The position numbers and the translations under genes were made by a program. The notes under the pieces were generated by a model. The model had not been told where the DNA came from and did no database searches. It saw only the letters and a list, made by a program, of their open reading frames with translations. From assembly GCF_026283945.1 (NCBI RefSeq), contig NZ_JAPDPC010000003.1:124001-188000 (forward strand): a stretch of 64,000 bases of DNA, read 5' to 3'. Positions 1 through 7,595 of the stretch are shown one piece after another (the first letter of the stretch is position 1; each line of letters begins with the position of its first letter). Origin of the DNA: Dyella humicola (GTDB taxonomy: Bacteria > Pseudomonadota > Gammaproteobacteria > Xanthomonadales > Rhodanobacteraceae).

Positions 1-1
1 C

Positions 2-325
2 GCGCTGCCGTACAACTCCAAGAACTCGTACACCATCGCTCCGTACTACGAGGAAGGCCCGTACACCGCCAGCCTCGCCTACAGCTACCGCTCCAGCTAC
101 CTCGCTGGCGGTTATGTGGCCGGCGCACCGGCGACGTACATCGACGGGTTCAAGGAACTGGACGCCACCCTGGGTTACCAGATCAACCAGTACCTGTCGC
201 TCAACCTCAACATGCTCAACCTGCTCAACTCCAAGTACTACGCGTACCTGGGCAGCAAGACGCAGATGTCGGCTGAGTACGTCACGGGTCGCCAGTTCAT
301 GTTGAAGCTGCAGTTCAAGCTCTAA
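2..325 (+). CDS. TonB-dependent receptor, C-terminal end (partial)
   Basis: The open frame enters from the left edge and ends in TAA at 323-325, giving about 107 residues. The sequence alternates short aromatic-rich strands (SLAYSYRSSY, YIDGFKELDATLGYQI, LSLNLNMLNLLNSKYY) and ends in a strand closing on a hydrophobic-aromatic pattern (FMLKLQFKL). This is typical of the last beta strands of an outer-membrane TonB-dependent receptor barrel. The next gene is a secreted hexosaminidase, so uptake of chito-oligosaccharides or another amino sugar glycan is a reasonable inference. The plug domain and TonB box lie outside the window, so the substrate cannot be read from sequence. Confidence 0.85.
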   Translation, partial: ALPYNSKNSYTIAPYYEEGPYTASLAYSYRSSYLAGGYVAGAPATYIDGFKELDATLGYQINQYLSLNLNMLNLLNSKYYAYLGSKTQMSAEYVTGRQFMLKLQFKL

Positions 326-344
326 AGCCGCTAACCGCGGGTCG

Positions 345-369
345 AGGGGCCTGGCCGTGCCAGGCCCCT
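345..369 (+). terminator. Hairpin after the TonB receptor
   Basis: An 11-bp perfect stem (345-355 with 359-369, GGGGCCTGGC core) has a 3-nt loop and begins 20 nt after the receptor stop codon. The T tract is minimal (TTC), so it is an imperfect intrinsic terminator or an mRNA-stabilising 3' hairpin. Confidence 0.6.
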
Positions 370-725
370 TCGAGGAACGGGAACCCGCTGGTGCGACCGT
401 ACGATAGTCGCATCGGGCCGCTACTCAAGACGGTTCGTTTCCGGTACACGGAATGGGCCATCCGCAGTCGCGTCATACCCGTCCTCGGCCCATCGGGGGC
501 GAGCGTCATGCGCTCATGTCGCGGATACGGTCCCGCCCGAATCCCGGCCGACGCAGCACGCAAGTTATCGAGGGGAGAAGTTCGCCACGGAATCGGGATA
601 AACGGCGTGTCACTCTTGGCCTGAACCGAGTGGCTCGCGACATGACTCCCGGCTTTCGATCTGACCTGCGTTTTTTGCTTCCACGTTTCATCAGGAAATT
701 TGAAGCCATTGGCTTCCCTCCCCAC
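370..725. other. Intergenic region without a recognised gene
   Basis: No frame here resembles a protein. Open frames on both strands are short, arginine- and proline-rich and mutually overlapping. The stretch ends at a strong intrinsic terminator (726-757) that is not preceded by any gene closer than 400 nt, so it could hold an untranslated RNA. A small hairpin GAAGCC-ATT-GGCTTC lies just before that terminator, around 700-715. No convincing -35/-10 pair was found. Confidence 0.4.
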
Positions 726-757
726 GGACCTGGCAGTCTTGCCAGGTCCGATTTTTC
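726..757 (+). terminator. Strong orphan rho-independent terminator
   Basis: A 10-bp perfect stem (726-735 GGACCTGGCA with 740-749) and a GTCT loop are followed by GATTTTTCTT. This is the best intrinsic terminator in the first 10 kb. It lies 400 nt beyond the receptor gene, which already has its own hairpin, and 168 nt before the hexosaminidase. It therefore marks the end of an unannotated short transcript or a leader attenuator for the hexosaminidase. Confidence 0.75.
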
Positions 758-795
758 TTCCGGGGACCCGAAAAGATCGAAAGGAGTGAGGTTGC

Positions 796-867
796 ATGAA
801 GCCATGGCATGATCTGGTGGTCGCGCCTCCCGCGTTTGTCGCGAACCTGCCAGACGTCCTCGTGTGA
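796..867 (+). CDS. Candidate 23-residue leader peptide
   Basis: An ATG at 796 has a good Shine-Dalgarno sequence, AAGGAG at 781-786, with 9-nt spacing. The frame runs 23 codons to TGA at 865-867 and begins MKPWHDLVVAPP. It lies between the orphan terminator and the hexosaminidase start at 926. The ribosome-binding site is better than that of the downstream gene, which is the main reason to list it. There is no run of regulatory codons and no homology that can be judged by eye, so it may be chance. Confidence 0.2.
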   Translation: MKPWHDLVVAPPAFVANLPDVLV

Positions 868-925
868 TGGCTGGCATCTGTCCGTGATCGGCATTCCCTA
901 CGATTGACGTACCAACCACGAGACC

Positions 926-3250
926 ATGATGAGAAAGCCACGTCACCTTCTCTGTGTTGCCCTGTTGAGTTTTGCCGTGATCGCACATGGCGCGGACACT
1001 TCACACGCGCCGTTGGATGTCATCCCGATGCCGGCGCAGGTCGCCTTTGCCGGCGAGCCCTTCAACGTGAGTGCGCAAACGCCTGTTGTGGTGGACGCTG
1101 GTGACAAGGCTGCGCGGCGCACGGCCGACTATCTCGTCGCCTTGACCGCGCATACGCGTCACCTGCAACTGCAGGTGACGGATAGTGAGGCGCTAGGGCC
1201 TGCCATCGTGTTCAAGCTGGACCCACAGGCACCGGTGGCGAGTCCGGAAGGCTATACGATAGACGTGACGCCGCAGGGCGTTCGAGTGGCGGCTCGCGAT
1301 GAAGGCGGTCTGTTCTACGGCGCCATCACCGTGTGGCAATTGCTGACACCCGCTCACGGCACTGGTGACGTGAAGCTTGGCGCGGTGCATATTCGCGATG
1401 AGCCGCGCTTTGCGTGGCGCGGGCTGATGCTCGATTCCGCGAGGCACTTCCAGACGCCGGACGAAGTGCGCACCATCATCGACCAGATGGCGCAGCACAA
1501 GCTCAACGTGCTGCACTGGCATCTCACCGACGACCAGGGCTGGCGCATCGAGATCAAGCGCTATCCCGAGCTGACGGGCATCGGCGCCTGGCGTACGCCG
1601 CCCAATGCCGGCGAAGGCGGCGAACCCCAGCGCTATGGCGGCTACTACACGCAGGACGACATTCGCGCCATCGTGGCTTATGCGGCCGAACGCCACATTA
1701 CGGTCGTACCGGAGATCGACATGCCGGGCCATGCGCAGGCCGCGGTAGCCTCGTATCCGGAAATCGGTGTCACCGGTCGTCGCCCGCCCGTGTCACCGGA
1801 CTGGGGCGTGCACCCTTACCTCTACAACGTCGATGACGCCACGGTGCACTTCCTGCAGAACGTGCTCGACGAAGTGATGGCCCTGTTCCCTTCCACCTAT
1901 ATCCACGTGGGCGGGGACGAGGCGGTCAAGGACCAGTGGAAAGCCTCGCCGGCCGTGCAGGCGCGTATGCGCGCGCTGAAGCTGAAAGACGAAAACGCGT
2001 TGCAGAGTTGGTTCATCGGCCAGATGGGCCAGTACCTGGCCGCGCATGGCCGACGCCTGATCGGCTGGGACGAAATCCTCGAAGGGGGCTTGCCGGCCAG
2101 CGCCACCGTGATGTCATGGCGTGGCACCCAGGGCGCCATCGATGCGGCGAAGCAGGGTCACGACGTGGTGCTATCGCCCGCGCCGCAGCTCTATCTCGAT
2201 CAGATGCAGAGCGATCGCGCCGATGAAACCACCGGTCGCCTGCCTGCCATGTCGCTGGAGAACTACTACGCGTTCGAAGCGGTGCCGAAGGCGCTGGATA
2301 CCCGGCAGGCCAAGCACGTGCTCGGCATGCAGGCGAATATGTGGACGGAGCATATGCCGACGCTCCGGCATATCGAGCATGCAGTGTTCCCGCGTATGGA
2401 TGCCCTGGCCGAAGCGGCCTGGTCGCCGGCAGAAGCGCGCGATTGGCATGGCTTCCTCGATCGCCTGCCGGCCCAGCTTGCCCGGTATCGGGAGCAGGGC
2501 ATCGGCTATGCGGATAGTGCGTTTGCCGCTTCCATCGAGGTGGACCGAAATGCCGCGATCAGCAGCGGACACGCCGCCGTCTCGTTGTCGAACCAGTCGA
2601 AGTACGGCAGCCTGCACTACACGACCGATGGCACGGTGCCAGGCGCCAGCTCGCCGCTGTATGTCGAACCGTTCGTGGTAAAGCTACCGACGACGGTGAA
2701 GGCGGTGGCCCTCGCCGATGACGGGACGCCGTTGACGGGCGTGCGTGAGCGCTTGCTGGACGTGGCTGCGCTGCGCAGTCGCACTACCGGCGAGCTGGAT
2801 AATTGCCCAGGCAGCGATTTCCGCTTGCGCGTACAGCCCGCACCTGATGCCACCACGCTGTCGCCGACGTATCTTATCAACGTGTTCGACAATTGCCGTC
2901 TTTACCGAGCCGCCAAGCTGGAAAGTATCCCAGCGATCAGCGTCGAGATCGCGCGCCTGCCACGCAATTTTCAGCTGGCGCATGACGCCAAGCTGGTGGT
3001 GTCGCACAAGGCCACGACGCCGCAGGGCGAACTGGTCGTGCGCCTCGGCAGCTGCAAGGGACGTACGCTTGCCACGTTGCCCTTGCCCAAGGAGGGACCG
3101 TCGAAATTCACCTTGCAGGGGCTGCTGGCCGCGCAGGCGGGTGTGCACGATCTCTGCCTGGTCTTCACGTCGCCGATCACCGGGCCGCTGTATGGCATAG
3201 GCAAGGTCTCGCTATTGCCGGTCGATGTCGGCGCCAAGGCCACGCCGTGA
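926..3250 (+). CDS. Secreted beta-N-acetylhexosaminidase (GH20)
   Basis: Removes terminal GlcNAc/GalNAc from chito-oligosaccharides or glycoconjugates, probably in the periplasm or outside the cell. The 774 residues start with a Sec signal peptide (hydrophobic core LLCVALLSFAVIAHG). A GH20b-type alpha/beta domain follows, then the GH20 catalytic barrel with HWHLTDDQGWR near 190 and HVGGDE at 327-332. D331 and E332 are the expected substrate-assisted catalytic pair. A chitobiase C-terminal-type domain (YTTDG) is near 565-610, and an uncharacterised beta-rich extension covers about 620-774. A second ATG at 929 is an equally possible start. The gene sits between a TonB receptor and a broken nagX-like gene coupled to its stop codon, which supports a GlcNAc/chitin utilisation role. 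Confidence 0.93.
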   Translation: MMRKPRHLLCVALLSFAVIAHGADTSHAPLDVIPMPAQVAFAGEPFNVSAQTPVVVDAGDKAARRTADYLVALTAHTRHLQLQVTDSEALGPAIVFKLDPQAPVASPEGYTIDVTPQGVRVAARDEGGLFYGAITVWQLLTPAHGTGDVKLGAVHIRDEPRFAWRGLMLDSARHFQTPDEVRTIIDQMAQHKLNVLHWHLTDDQGWRIEIKRYPELTGIGAWRTPPNAGEGGEPQRYGGYYTQDDIRAIVAYAAERHITVVPEIDMPGHAQAAVASYPEIGVTGRRPPVSPDWGVHPYLYNVDDATVHFLQNVLDEVMALFPSTYIHVGGDEAVKDQWKASPAVQARMRALKLKDENALQSWFIGQMGQYLAAHGRRLIGWDEILEGGLPASATVMSWRGTQGAIDAAKQGHDVVLSPAPQLYLDQMQSDRADETTGRLPAMSLENYYAFEAVPKALDTRQAKHVLGMQANMWTEHMPTLRHIEHAVFPRMDALAEAAWSPAEARDWHGFLDRLPAQLARYREQGIGYADSAFAASIEVDRNAAISSGHAAVSLSNQSKYGSLHYTTDGTVPGASSPLYVEPFVVKLPTTVKAVALADDGTPLTGVRERLLDVAALRSRTTGELDNCPGSDFRLRVQPAPDATTLSPTYLINVFDNCRLYRAAKLESIPAISVEIARLPRNFQLAHDAKLVVSHKATTPQGELVVRLGSCKGRTLATLPLPKEGPSKFTLQGLLAAQAGVHDLCLVFTSPITGPLYGIGKVSLLPVDVGAKATP

Positions 3251-3566
3251 AAGCTCAGAGCGCGAAAGCGCTGTTGCGCCGTCTCGGCGCAGTAGATGCA
3301 CTGCGCGGCTGTACCGTCGCGGCCAGGCTGTTGGTCAACGACCCCGGTGATCGGGACCACGTCAATGCGCCACTGGAGCATTCGATCTGGAATGGCTGTA
3401 CGCCGACTGAGCCGGCGTTTCCGTTTCTCCCGTTCGTCGTGGGTGTGTCGATCGCGCTGGAGATCGGCTCGTGCGTAGCATCGCTCGCGTCCGCTTTCGT
3501 CTTCGCGGCCGTGCGGTGCTGATTGTCTACGCGATGGATCGGCGACGTCTGTATATCAAGCTTTGA
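3247..3566 (+). pseudogene. nagX-like (DUF5009/HGSNAT family) acetyltransferase remnant
   Basis: A GTG at 3247 overlaps the hexosaminidase TGA (GTGA), as in a coupled operon gene. About 72 codons read like the start of the NagX/heparan-alpha-glucosaminide N-acetyltransferase family: LGAVDALRG, LLVNDPGD, APLEHSIWNGCTPTEPAFPF and FVVGVSIALEIG. Similarity stops near 3470 and this frame ends at 3522. In the next frame, with TGA at 3564-3566, the codons read VLIVYAMDRRRLYIKL, which resembles the family's C-terminal end (last helix followed by YRRRIYIK-type residues). Intact members have roughly 350-400 residues and many membrane helices, so most of the middle is gone and the two ends are out of frame. 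A wild-type gene would have been an inner-membrane partner of GlcNAc catabolism. Confidence 0.75.
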
Positions 3567-4087
3567 GTGAGCACCTCCGAGTCGCCCTATGGGCGATCCG
3601 GGTGGTGCACTGGGCGGCAGGAAGCCCGCCATGCGCGACTCGCGTAATTTCTTATTGTCACCACAGCCTTCGCACTGGCATGCTGATGCGAATCGGTGGG
3701 GGCCCATGCCCACATCTCGTTGCAGCAGCCAGGGGGCGACATGCAGCACCAGGAAACCGCGCAGCTGCGCGGCGCGAGCGATTGTCCGACACCCATTGAT
3801 ACTTTCGCTGCGGCAGGGAACCCACCCTCGCCCGAGCCGGTGACGGATGGGTGTCGGGTCTTCAAAGTCGGTTTCGGCCAGAGCGATGGAATGGCCACAG
3901 AGCCATCCCATTCGCTTCCATGGGCGATCGCCGGCCGCGTCGAAATGGGCGCTACCCACGTGCGCATCGGCGGGTCACACGAACGGCCGTTCTGACTCGC
4001 AGGGAAGCGTCGTACGACATCCCGCATCCGCAGACCATCAACACCGACCTGCTGCCGAAGTAAAACGCGCTATACAACGAGCTTGCC
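3567..4087. other. 520-bp stretch with no confident gene
   Basis: Several overlapping open frames of 70-146 codons exist on both strands, but none has a convincing start signal or recognisable family. One short stretch (4007-4063, plus strand) reads ASYDIPHPQTINTDLLPK and a stop. This looks like a genuine protein C-terminus and could be the tail of a gene lost by the same deletions that damaged the nagX-like gene. No promoter or terminator stands out. Confidence 0.35.
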
Positions 4088-4294
4088 ATGACTCAACTGA
4101 CGCCAGACGACAAGAGCCACCCGCTTGAACAGGCGTTGCTTAGCTACCTCGACTGCCGCCGAAAGGCGCTGCGTCTCTATGGCGAAGCCGTCGATAGCGG
4201 TGACGGCGCCGTAGCCGAGCAGGCAAAAGCGGCCGCCCAGGATGCAAGCAGGGCACTTGAGGAACTGAAGAAGCTCGGCGCGTCGGATCATTAG
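4088..4294 (+). CDS. Small helical hypothetical protein
   Basis: It encodes 68 residues, mostly Ala, Glu, Lys and Leu in helical heptad-like spacing (LEQALLSYLDCRRKAL, AVAEQAKAAAQDASRALEELKKLG), with no signal peptide or membrane segment. The codon pattern looks coding and the opposite-strand frame is poorer. The ribosome-binding site is weak. No family was recognised, so no function is proposed. It stands alone between the degraded amino-sugar locus and the convergent aminotransferase gene. Confidence 0.55.
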   Translation: MTQLTPDDKSHPLEQALLSYLDCRRKALRLYGEAVDSGDGAVAEQAKAAAQDASRALEELKKLGASDH

Positions 4295-4452
4295 GCGTTT
4301 GCGCACCCCTTTCTTCAACCAGGTGCGAACAGCGACCGATCGCCGTGTAGTAAATGTGCTGCCGCTTCCACTACGCGCACATCATGCCTGGGTGCACCAC
4401 GCGATGTTCTGGTGATAGCCGAGCCCAAGGAGGTCGTTCGCCGGTGCCGTGC

Positions 4453-5592
4453 TCAGGCCGTTCGAGCGCGCAACCAATCGGTCATTGCCTGCACCCCCTG
4501 TGGCACAAAAGTTCGCCCGAAGCCAAGGCGGAAGGCATTCGTTGGCACGTCGTGGAGTTCCGAGCGATAGACGCTTGCGGGCAACAGCAGTACGCCTGCC
4601 TGTTCGACCAGGTCTTGGGTAAACGATTCCACACCGTCCTCGCCGTGATAGCGGACAAAGCCAATGCAACCGCCATCAGGCACCTTCCAGTCGAACAGTC
4701 CGGGGAATTGCGCGAAGAACGCATTTAGTACGGTGAGGTTGCTGTCGATGATGCCTCGGCTGCGTTGAAGAATCGTCGCACCCGCCTTCAGGGCAATCAG
4801 CGCCAGTTGCTCCGAGGGTGCTGCATTACAGATGGAGAGGTAGTGCTTGTAGCGCTCCCATTGCACCAGCGCACGCGGGTCCTTGCAGGCCAGCCAACCG
4901 ATGCGCAGCCCCGCAAGGCCGTAGGCCTTGGACATCACGTTCAGCGAGACGCCTTTCTCGTACGCGTCGACTGCCGCGGGTAGCCGTTTGGCGGGGTCGC
5001 GTTCAAGCAGTCGATACACTTCGTCACTGAATAGCCATAGGCCGTGCCGCCGGCACAGTTCGACGATGGCATCGAACGATGCGCGCGGAATGATGTGACC
5101 GGTGGGGTTGTTGGGGAAATTGATCGAGATCAGCTTGGTGTTGGGGCGGATCGCCGCGGCAAGCTTTTCGATATCCAGCTGCCAGTCGTGCTCGCTATCC
5201 AGTGCTACGCCGGTCACTTCGCAGACCGACAAGGGGATGGTTTCCGCGGATTGGTAGTTGGGCACGATGACAATCGCATGGTCGTGCGCCTCCAGTAGCA
5301 CCTTCATGGCGATGTAGATGCCTTCCTGCGCGCCGGCAAAGCAGATGATCTGGTCGGCCTTCACGCTGTCATACGACTTCGCGATCTGATCACGCAGCGC
5401 GGGCGAGCCGAAGGTCTCGGTATAGCCGAGGCTGAGGTGCTCGAACGCGGACCGGTCCTCGGGCGTTGCCAGCTGCAAGAGTTGGTCAAGCGAGAGGCTT
5501 TGCACATCCGAGGCGGCCATGTTGTAGCGCGCCTTGAACTCCCAGCGCGAGAAATGGACTTCCAGGGCGAAATCACGCATGCGTTCGGCCAT
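4453..5592 (-). CDS. PLP-dependent class I/II aminotransferase
   Basis: A fold-type I aminotransferase of 379 residues, close to family length and cytoplasmic. Visible features are NFPNNPTG (N161-N162, cofactor ring region), FSDEVY (D190, pairs with the pyridine nitrogen) and SKAYGLAGLRIGW, with K222 as the Schiff-base lysine. The start region, with FALEVHFSRWEF, resembles VioD/capreomycidine synthase-like aminotransferases more than aspartate aminotransferase, but the amino donor and acceptor cannot be assigned. An ATG four codons downstream is an alternative start. It is on the same strand as the PEP-mutase/saccharopine dehydrogenase-like operon, 121 bp beyond it, so it may be co-transcribed or read from its own promoter in that gap. 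Confidence 0.88.
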   Translation of the reverse strand: MAERMRDFALEVHFSRWEFKARYNMAASDVQSLSLDQLLQLATPEDRSAFEHLSLGYTETFGSPALRDQIAKSYDSVKADQIICFAGAQEGIYIAMKVLLEAHDHAIVIVPNYQSAETIPLSVCEVTGVALDSEHDWQLDIEKLAAAIRPNTKLISINFPNNPTGHIIPRASFDAIVELCRRHGLWLFSDEVYRLLERDPAKRLPAAVDAYEKGVSLNVMSKAYGLAGLRIGWLACKDPRALVQWERYKHYLSICNAAPSEQLALIALKAGATILQRSRGIIDSNLTVLNAFFAQFPGLFDWKVPDGGCIGFVRYHGEDGVESFTQDLVEQAGVLLLPASVYRSELHDVPTNAFRLGFGRTFVPQGVQAMTDWLRARTA

Positions 5593-5632
5593 GTGCTGGT
5601 TCTACTCGTGGTGGGTGAGGCGCCTTACAATA

Positions 5633-5648
5633 AGTCGGGAGCCCGACT
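5633..5648. promoter_or_regulatory. Palindrome upstream of the aminotransferase
   Basis: AGTCGGG-AG-CCCGACT is a perfect 7-bp dyad 41-56 nt upstream of the aminotransferase start. The 2-nt spacer is too tight for an efficient terminator, so an operator half-site pair is the better reading, unproven. Confidence 0.25.
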
Positions 5649-5712
5649 CCGCGAAACTCGTCTTGCGCTGCATACGCCATTCGCTGGGACATCCGCACGA
5701 AGGGCACGGTAA

Positions 5713-6486
5713 TCATGCCGCCTGCCGTTCCTCCAGGATATCGCGAGCGGCCTGATGTATGGCCTCCATGGCCAGCAAGTAGGCGGCCGGTCCGTGACTG
5801 ATGCGAGCGACACCTGCATCCGCCAGCTCATGCGCAGGAGGAAGTCCCGGCATCGCCATGACGTTCAAGGGCAGCTCTACGCTGTCGCACAAATCCCGAA
5901 TGGCAGACAAGTCGACTAGACCAGGTACGAAGAAACCGGAAGCGCCAGCGCGCGCATAGGCGGCCGCGCGTTCCTTGGCCTCGATCATGCCGTCGGGTGG
6001 CTTGACCCCGGTGCCAAGGAACAGATCGGTCCGCGCATTGATGAACAGCGGCACGCCCCGCGCGTCGGCCATGGCGCGGATTGCCGCAATGCGCGAGCAC
6101 TGCCGGTCAACGCCATGCAAGCCTTTGCCGTGGACGATACGGTCCTCAAAGTTGATGCCCACCACACCGTGGTCCATCAAGCGCGCAACGTTGGCCGCAC
6201 AAACCTGTGGATCATCGCTATAGCCGCCCTCGACATCCACGGTCACCGGGGCATCGACCGCGCCGGCGATGCGGGCAACGATGTGCTCGACGAAGGCGAA
6301 AGGCATTGACTCGCCATCGGCATACCCCTGCGCCGCGGCAACGGCCCAGCTGCCCGTCCCGATCACGCGGGCGCCCGCATCCTGGATGGCCCTGGCGCTG
6401 CCGGCATCCCAGGCGTTGTACAGGACGACGGGGGTACCTTTGAGGTGGAGGGAAGCCAACAACTCTGCGCGTTCTTTCTGCTGCAT
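5713..6486 (-). CDS. Isocitrate lyase/PEP mutase superfamily enzyme
   Basis: The 257 residues form the phosphoenolpyruvate mutase/isocitrate lyase barrel. The start is near ASLHLKGTPVVLYNAWDAGSA, the Mg-binding acidic segment is DVEGGYSDDP, GINFEDR follows, and NARTDLFLG is on a late strand. This subgroup of oxaloacetate decarboxylase/PEPM-like proteins makes or breaks C-C or C-P bonds next to an oxalate-like carboxylate. The KKCGH loop of true isocitrate and methylisocitrate lyases is absent, so lyase activity on those substrates is unlikely. The start at 6486 is chosen because GAGGAG lies 7 nt upstream. An earlier TTG/ATG overlapping the previous stop is also open. Confidence 0.85.
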   Translation of the reverse strand: MQQKERAELLASLHLKGTPVVLYNAWDAGSARAIQDAGARVIGTGSWAVAAAQGYADGESMPFAFVEHIVARIAGAVDAPVTVDVEGGYSDDPQVCAANVARLMDHGVVGINFEDRIVHGKGLHGVDRQCSRIAAIRAMADARGVPLFINARTDLFLGTGVKPPDGMIEAKERAAAYARAGASGFFVPGLVDLSAIRDLCDSVELPLNVMAMPGLPPAHELADAGVARISHGPAAYLLAMEAIHQAARDILEERQAA

Positions 6487-6524
6487 GTCATATCTCCTCG
6501 GGTGCTTGGGTTGAGCCTGCTGCA

Positions 6525-7529
6525 TCAAAGCGCATGGAGTGCGAACATCAGGTGTTCAGGTTCGAAGGCGCGAAGGAACTCCTTGGCATCGAAGGCTTGC
6601 CCCAGCGTGAGCGTACCGATTCGATCGAACGAGGGTTGGAGCATGCGTGCGGCGGCCTCGACCACGAGAGGTGCCGTCACGGCGTAGATGTCTTGTCCGT
6701 GTGCGACGGCGCGGCGAGTACCGGTGCTGTCACGCGCGAGCACCTCCATCACGAACTGCTGTGCCGATCGACCCAGAGTGTCGATGGCTGCCGGCTGGGG
6801 TGTGGCGGCGTCACGGATTTCGCCGAGGGACGCCGCGTTGAGATAAGCACGCAGGTTGCGCACGTCCAGATGACGCGAGATGGTGATGATCTCGCTGAAC
6901 GGCATTTCTTCCATTTCCTGAACGCCATGCGGCGCATCGAACGTCCATGCGGTCTTTGTCCCGCCGATCGCCATAGGCACCAAGCCGCCGTTCTCGAGCA
7001 CGACGCGTGGCACGCGATTGCGCTCACCGGTCAGGCGGGTTCCCTTGGTCGGCCACCAGTGATCGAGTGCGATGGCCACGGTCATGTCATCGATCGGCTG
7101 ATCGCCAGCCAGTGCACTGGCGAGAAGATCCGCAAGGCCGCCGTAAAAACCTGCTGCGGGGATGACGGCAATGCCCGCTGCCCGGGCACGCTCGTCATAG
7201 CGTTCAAAGGTCGAGAGCGCGCTGGCTTGTTCTGCCGTGACATCCAGGTAGGCGCAGCCCGCTCGCAAGGCAGCCTCTACGACCGGCGGCGCGGTATCCA
7301 GGAAGGGACCGGCGCAGTTGATGACCACCGAACAGTCGGCGAACGCCCGGTCCAGGGCCGCCGCATCATCAATGGCCGCGATTCGCGACGTCACACCCGC
7401 CGGAACGCGTGACACATCGCGACCCACGGCGACCACCGGTATGCCACGGCGCAGAAGCTCGGCGATGACGAAGGTTCCCGTATGACCCGTAGCGCCATAG
7501 ACGGCTACGGCAGAGTTGTTCCTGACCAT
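6525..7529 (-). CDS. Saccharopine dehydrogenase-like NAD(P)-binding protein
   Basis: The 334-residue cytoplasmic protein starts with a Rossmann nucleotide site, VAVYGATGHTGTFVIAELL (about residues 8-26). It continues with VVAVGRD, VVINCAGPF and YLDVTAEQ as in the saccharopine dehydrogenase/trans-acting enoyl reductase superfamily. The dehydrogenase substrate is unknown. GGGAGAG lies just before the ATG. It is the first gene of an operon with the PEP-mutase-like gene, whose open frame overlaps its stop. It is divergent from a TetR regulator across a 66-bp gap carrying two palindromic operators, so it is the probable main target of that regulator. Confidence 0.85.
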   Translation of the reverse strand: MVRNNSAVAVYGATGHTGTFVIAELLRRGIPVVAVGRDVSRVPAGVTSRIAAIDDAAALDRAFADCSVVINCAGPFLDTAPPVVEAALRAGCAYLDVTAEQASALSTFERYDERARAAGIAVIPAAGFYGGLADLLASALAGDQPIDDMTVAIALDHWWPTKGTRLTGERNRVPRVVLENGGLVPMAIGGTKTAWTFDAPHGVQEMEEMPFSEIITISRHLDVRNLRAYLNAASLGEIRDAATPQPAAIDTLGRSAQQFVMEVLARDSTGTRRAVAHGQDIYAVTAPLVVEAAARMLQPSFDRIGTLTLGQAFDAKEFLRAFEPEHLMFALHAL

Positions 7530-7552
7530 GACGCTCTCCCTGTTTGGACGCT

Positions 7553-7592
7553 ACAGACCTGTCTGTTCTTGTAACGCTACAGAACGGTCTGT
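7553..7592. promoter_or_regulatory. Tandem TetR-type operators
   Basis: Two near-identical palindromes, ACAGACCTGTCTGT (7553-7566) and ACAGAACGGTCTGT (7579-7592), have centres 26 bp apart. Both fit ACAGA-N4-TCTGT and fill most of the gap between divergent tetR and the dehydrogenase-like gene. Their size, symmetry and position are classic for a TetR-family repressor controlling itself and its divergent neighbour. Confidence 0.8.
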
Positions 7593-7595
7593 ACC

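Noticed and set aside
315-1004. 229-codon minus-strand open frame over the 5' intergenic region
   Set aside because: Arg/Ser/Gly-rich with no family features, overlaps the orphan terminator and the hexosaminidase start; typical GC-rich shadow.
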